A DNA stretch of 64,000 bases, taken from Methanosarcina sp. MTP4. GTDB taxonomy: Archaea > Halobacteriota > Methanosarcinia > Methanosarcinales > Methanosarcinaceae. Below are positions 63,188 to 64,000 of the stretch, in pieces. Position 1 is the first letter of the stretch; each line of letters begins with the position of its first letter. The notes under the pieces were generated by a model. It saw only the letters and a list, made by a program, of their open reading frames with translations. It made no database searches and was not told the DNA's origin. The stretch is taken from assembly GCF_000970045.1 (NCBI RefSeq), contig NZ_CP009505.1, positions 930,001 to 994,000 on the forward strand. Reading direction: 5' to 3'. The translations under genes were made by a program, and so were the position numbers.

Positions 63188-64000
63188 ATGTATGAATACG
63201 AAAATGAAGGGGCAGACGTTTCAGCAAAAGCTTATGCTCCCGGGCACATCACAGGTTTTTTTCAGATCCACGAGCATGAAGACCCACACCATAAAGGTTC
63301 TACCGGCTGTGGGATCGTCCTGAACGGGGGAGTGACCACCGAGGTAAAGGTGGGGGAATCGGTTGACGAAACCGAAATCTTCCTGAACGGGAAAAGAGTC
63401 GAAGGCAAAACCACCAGGACTGTGATCGATCTGATAACTGACGTACCTGTTAGGGTTAAAAGCTGGGCTGAAATTCCGGTGGGCTGCGGGTTTGGAGCTT
63501 CCGGAGCCGGGGCTATCGGAGCCGCTTATTCCCTCAACAGGGCGCTGTCCCTGAACCAAACGGCAAAAAATCTGACCGAATATGCCCATGTGGCTGAAGT
63601 AGTCAACAGGAGCGGACTCGGGGATATTGCAGCCCAGTCCAACGGAGGGGTGGTGATAAGGCTCAGGCCGGGAGGGCCTTTCTTTGGCAGTGTGGACAGG
63701 ATTCCCGCACCTGAAGCTCAGGTCTTTTGCATCGTGCTGGGGGAAATTTCCACCGACACCGTGCTGAGCGACGGAGCTACAGCCAGCAAGATCAACTCAG
63801 CCGGGAGAACTGCAATGTCCGAACTGCTTGAAAAGCCCACCCTGGAGAACTTCATGCTCCATGCAAAGGACTTTGCCAGCAAAACAGGTCTCCTGAGCGA
63901 CCGGGCAAGGGACGTTATCGAAGCTGTAGAAGCCGCAAACTGTGGGTATGCCTCCCAGGCAATGCTCGGGGATACGATTTTTGCAGTTAATCCCGACGGT
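63188..64000 (+). CDS. Pantoate kinase, cut by the window end
   Basis: The frame starts at ATG 63188, 19 bp after coaBC and behind AAGGCG, and is open to the window edge (271 residues). It is a GHMP-family kinase: AKAYAPGHITGFFQIHEHED near residue 13 and the ATP loop PVGCGFGASGAGAIGAAYSLN near 98, followed by VVNRSGLGDIAAQSNGG. This pattern is that of archaeal pantoate kinase, which with phosphopantothenate synthetase replaces the bacterial route to phosphopantothenate. The neighbour coaBC performs the next steps, so the two form a CoA operon. The 3' end is missing. Confidence 0.88.
   Translation, partial: MYEYENEGADVSAKAYAPGHITGFFQIHEHEDPHHKGSTGCGIVLNGGVTTEVKVGESVDETEIFLNGKRVEGKTTRTVIDLITDVPVRVKSWAEIPVGCGFGASGAGAIGAAYSLNRALSLNQTAKNLTEYAHVAEVVNRSGLGDIAAQSNGGVVIRLRPGGPFFGSVDRIPAPEAQVFCIVLGEISTDTVLSDGATASKINSAGRTAMSELLEKPTLENFMLHAKDFASKTGLLSDRARDVIEAVEAANCGYASQAMLGDTIFAVNPDG

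Overview
The window looks like a euryarchaeal chromosome, most probably a Methanosarcina. Pointers are an archaeal-type ATP-dependent DNA ligase, the archaeal amidotransferase subunit GatD, a pantoate kinase beside CoaBC, a Vms1/aeRF1-type release factor, two PGF-CTERM surface proteins, a CooS-type nickel CO dehydrogenase, long AT-rich intergenic regions full of short tandem repeats, and GGAGG/GGGGTG ribosome sites. The species cannot be fixed from the sequence alone. I found no rRNA, tRNA, CRISPR array or intact transposase.

Left part (1-15 kb): a truncated gene at the edge, then two giant secreted TPR proteins (1604-5176 and 5895-9212, both minus) that are clearly paralogues. They are bracketed by two copies of a tiny membrane-protein gene (644-823 and 11020-11217). 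An HD phosphohydrolase, a small charged protein, a NIF3-type metalloprotein and a PGF-CTERM surface protein follow.

Middle-left (15-31 kb): a DHH phosphoesterase with EngB GTPase; DNA ligase; homoserine dehydrogenase with its separate ACT-domain protein; a membrane-anchored winged-helix regulator; an acidic coiled-coil secreted protein with a small lipoprotein; and a copper cluster (three tiny HMA proteins, then a CopA ATPase with three HMA domains). An ABC1/UbiB-like kinase and a methyltransferase close this part.

Middle-right (31-48 kb): argininosuccinate lyase and GatD, then a stretch with a strong nickel theme. It holds a NikM-NikL-CbiQ-CbiO ECF transporter, a PGF-CTERM protein with two His/Cys-rich repeats, a sodium:solute symporter with its small accessory protein, two tandem LarA-type (nickel pincer cofactor) proteins, a cupin and CooS. 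Import, possible extracytoplasmic binding and several candidate nickel enzymes lie within about 13 kb.

Right part (48-64 kb): an MBL-fold hydrolase, a DUF2117 protein, a Fic protein followed by arrays of 11-bp repeats, a TadA/TadC-like secretion ATPase and membrane pair, a PHP-family phosphoesterase, RlmE with a TRAM domain, the Vms1-type protein, and a CoA biosynthesis pair (CoaBC with an unusual His-rich N-terminus, then pantoate kinase cut by the window end). Two dispersed repeat families occur here. One is a 163-bp hairpin element found upstream of both the DUF2117 and the Vms1 genes; the other is a shorter hairpin-rich repeat present three times.
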